Shown piece by piece: positions 62,833-64,000 of a DNA stretch of 64,000 bases. How positions within the stretch are numbered: the stretch's first letter is position 1; each line of letters begins with the position of its first letter. A program made the translations under genes and the position numbers. Origin of the DNA: an uncultured Muribaculum sp. (GTDB lineage: Bacteria; Bacteroidota; Bacteroidia; Bacteroidales; Muribaculaceae); contig CAJTSK010000006.1 in assembly GCA_910578835.1 (NCBI GenBank), forward strand, positions 1-64,000, written 5' to 3'. The notes beneath the pieces are model-generated. The model searched no databases. It had not been told where the DNA came from and worked only from the letters and a program-made list of their open reading frames with translations.

Positions 62833-62870
62833 TTGCAAAATAGTTAAAACATGATTAATGTCAGTAACGA

Positions 62871-62914
62871 TGTCCGGTCACGCGTAATCAATGTCGATTT
62901 ACCGCGACCGGACA
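62871..62914 (-). other. Hairpin between the YtxH and holin-like genes
   Basis: TGTCCGGT pairs with ACCGGACA, continued by CGCG with CGCG and TAA with TTA across small bulges, giving about 15 bp. There is no clear T tract on the minus strand, so it may lower or separate expression rather than end transcription. Confidence 0.5.
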
Positions 62915-62943
62915 CCGGTATCAGTTTCGGCTTGACTCTTTTA

Positions 62944-63144
62944 TCAGTCGTCAAGTCCCTGGGTAAGTTGCTCTACAAGAGCGTCTACATCACTTTCAGT
63001 GCATATAATGCCACGACGGCGCAGCAAGTCAGCTATGCGCTTGCGCAGATCCTCACCCTTTTCGGGAGCGAAAAGAAGAGCCGCACCGGCACCCACAATA
63101 GCACCTCCAAGAAATGCAGAAATAATACCTAAACTATTGTTCAT
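62944..63144 (-). CDS. YtxH domain protein
   Basis: 66 residues: a Gly/Ala-rich membrane helix (GIISAFLGGAIVGAGAALLF) followed by APEKGEDLRKRIADLLRR, the YtxH signature. It is related to the next gene (63168-63365) and likely arose by duplication. Such proteins are stress-linked small membrane proteins of unknown mechanism. Confidence 0.85.
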   Translation of the reverse strand: MNNSLGIISAFLGGAIVGAGAALLFAPEKGEDLRKRIADLLRRRGIICTESDVDALVEQLTQGLDD

Positions 63145-63167
63145 AATTTTATCTGGATTACTGGTAA

Positions 63168-63365
63168 TTACTTTTTAAGTTCATCGGCAATCTCATCTAC
63201 AAGGTCTTCCATCTGGCTCTTTTTCAGAGTGATTCCCTTTTCTTTGAGAAACTTTGTAATCTGCTTGCGGGTATCCTCGCCTTTTTCAGGAGCGAGAAGA
63301 AGTCCGATTGCGGCACCTGCTACTGCGCCGCCGATTACTGAGAGAATAATGTGTAACGGTTTCAT
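63168..63365 (-). CDS. YtxH domain protein
   Basis: 65 residues: membrane helix (IILSVIGGAVAGAAIGLLL) and APEKGEDTRKQITKFLKEKG, then an acidic amphipathic end (DLVDEIADELKK). Paralogue of the 66-residue neighbour, 23 bases upstream of it, in the same transcript with the holin-like gene. Confidence 0.85.
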   Translation of the reverse strand: MKPLHIILSVIGGAVAGAAIGLLLAPEKGEDTRKQITKFLKEKGITLKKSQMEDLVDEIADELKK

Positions 63366-63432
63366 TTTATATTCTATTTTATCGGTTAATAATTATCTTG
63401 CTATAGATATAACACATTTTTCATCTCTTTGT

Positions 63433-64000
63433 TTACATCGCGAAAGCGTTGAATCCGCCATCGACCACAGCCACCGTACCGGTAACAAATGACGCCGCGT
63501 CACTGATGAGATATTGTATGGTGCCGCAAAGTTCCTCAGGCTTGCCAAAACGCTTGAATGGAGTCTGGCGTATCACGTCAGCACCGCGTTCGGTAAGCGA
63601 CCCGTCGGGATTGGTCAGGAGCGCACGGTTCTGGTTGGTCAGGAAGAAGCCGGGAGCAATAGCATTGACACGTATCGCCGGGGTAAACTTGGTAGCCACC
63701 TCGTTAGCCATAAACGCAGTGAAATTGCTGATGCCCGCTTTTGCGGCGGCATAACCGAGCACACGTGTCATGGGGCGGAATGCAGCCATCGACGAGAAGT
63801 TGACAATCGCGCCCTTTCCTGCTTCCACCATCGGCTTGAGAAATACCTGTGACGGTATTACGGTGCCGGTGAGATTCAGGTTGAGCACACGCTCAAACTC
63901 ATCAATCTTTACATCAAAAAATGTTCCCGATGGAGCAATAGTGGCTCCGGGCATGTTGCCTCCGGCTGCATTAAGAAGGGCATCGACCTTGCCATAGGCG
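63433..64000 (-). CDS. SDR-family oxidoreductase (5' end outside the window)
   Basis: Partial gene: the C-terminal 188 residues are in the window, and the frame stays open to the window edge, reading AYGKVDALLNAAGGNMPGATI at its visible start (the conserved NAAGG loop). The catalytic set is intact: the Ser in VNFSSMAAFRP and YAAAK (Tyr-x-x-x-Lys). The C-terminal RVNAIAPGFF, GKPEELCGTIQYL and GTVAVVDGGFNAF fit classical SDRs. AGGNMPGA is reminiscent of Bacteroidales D-mannonate/fructuronate-type reductases, but the substrate is not certain. The missing N-terminal part would carry the NAD(P)-binding Gly-rich loop. Confidence 0.9.
   Translation of the reverse strand, partial: AYGKVDALLNAAGGNMPGATIAPSGTFFDVKIDEFERVLNLNLTGTVIPSQVFLKPMVEAGKGAIVNFSSMAAFRPMTRVLGYAAAKAGISNFTAFMANEVATKFTPAIRVNAIAPGFFLTNQNRALLTNPDGSLTERGADVIRQTPFKRFGKPEELCGTIQYLISDAASFVTGTVAVVDGGFNAFAM

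Noticed and set aside
62449..62838. Holin gene as evidence of a prophage
   Set aside because: PF07332-type proteins are ordinary chromosomal genes beside YtxH. No phage structural, lysis or integrase genes are present.

Overview
The window reads as a chromosomal segment of a Bacteroidales bacterium, most likely of the Muribaculaceae (S24-7) type. The evidence is the gene families (Bacteroidetes DnaE, OmpA-type porin, DUF5119 and fimbrillin lipoproteins, GH97 and GH43 glycosidases, class III fructose bisphosphatase, secreted M49 and M3 peptidases), the absence of Shine-Dalgarno spacing, and repeated promoters of the Bacteroidales form TTTG-N19/20-TAnnTTTG. Genus and species cannot be fixed from this sequence alone. 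I saw no tRNA, rRNA, CRISPR array, prophage or insertion sequence.

Layout. 1-4.9 kb: dnaE, trxA and a DUF456 membrane protein, with a leftward promoter at the extreme left serving a gene outside the window. 4.9-12.3 kb (minus strand): a secreted protein, rpsP with a long acidic tail, and an fbp-GH43-GH97 run. 12.6-14.7 kb (plus): a two-lipoprotein fimbrial-type locus. 14.8-18.8 kb: mltG, DUF2007, an AI-2E family permease and an MFS transporter. 18.8-27.2 kb (mostly minus): a PepSY-like protein, typA, an M3 peptidase, a TPR protein and an OmpA-family porin. 27.5-37.4 kb (plus): a degenerate LytM protein, dxr, rseP, rlmI, DPP III, prmA and an ABC exporter pair. 37.6-42.2 kb: leuA-leuC-leuD-leuB behind a promoter embedded in a large dyad. 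42.3-52.3 kb: a seven-gene envelope cluster. 52.4-56.1 kb (minus): tsaC, a sugar-phosphate transferase and a ClC channel. 56.2-58.2 kb: an AlbA-ATPase-HTH accessory gene bracketed by direct repeats. 58.2-64 kb: uvrA, an outer-membrane barrel, a small stress-envelope module (two YtxH proteins, a holin-like membrane protein and a small partner) and a truncated SDR oxidoreductase.

The most unusual region is 42285-52325. It encodes a CHASE2 sensor with no cytoplasmic output domain, a FecR-like secreted protein, a beta-propeller-like protein, a TPR-caspase protein with an intact His/Cys dyad, a DUF4384 protein, an LPP20-like protein and a transglutaminase-like protein with an intact Cys/His/Asp triad. 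All lie on one strand, and all but the CHASE2 protein carry an export signal. The beta-propeller and caspase proteins share a roughly 125-residue module, which suggests they work as a pair. I infer an envelope-located sensing and proteolysis/crosslinking system; the sequence does not reveal its trigger or substrates.

Other points of note: a leu promoter buried in an inverted repeat; a 23-bp hairpin that runs into the start codon of the PepSY-like gene; direct repeats flanking the AlbA gene; and three copies of a 10-bp motif spaced exactly 33 bp apart upstream of uvrA.
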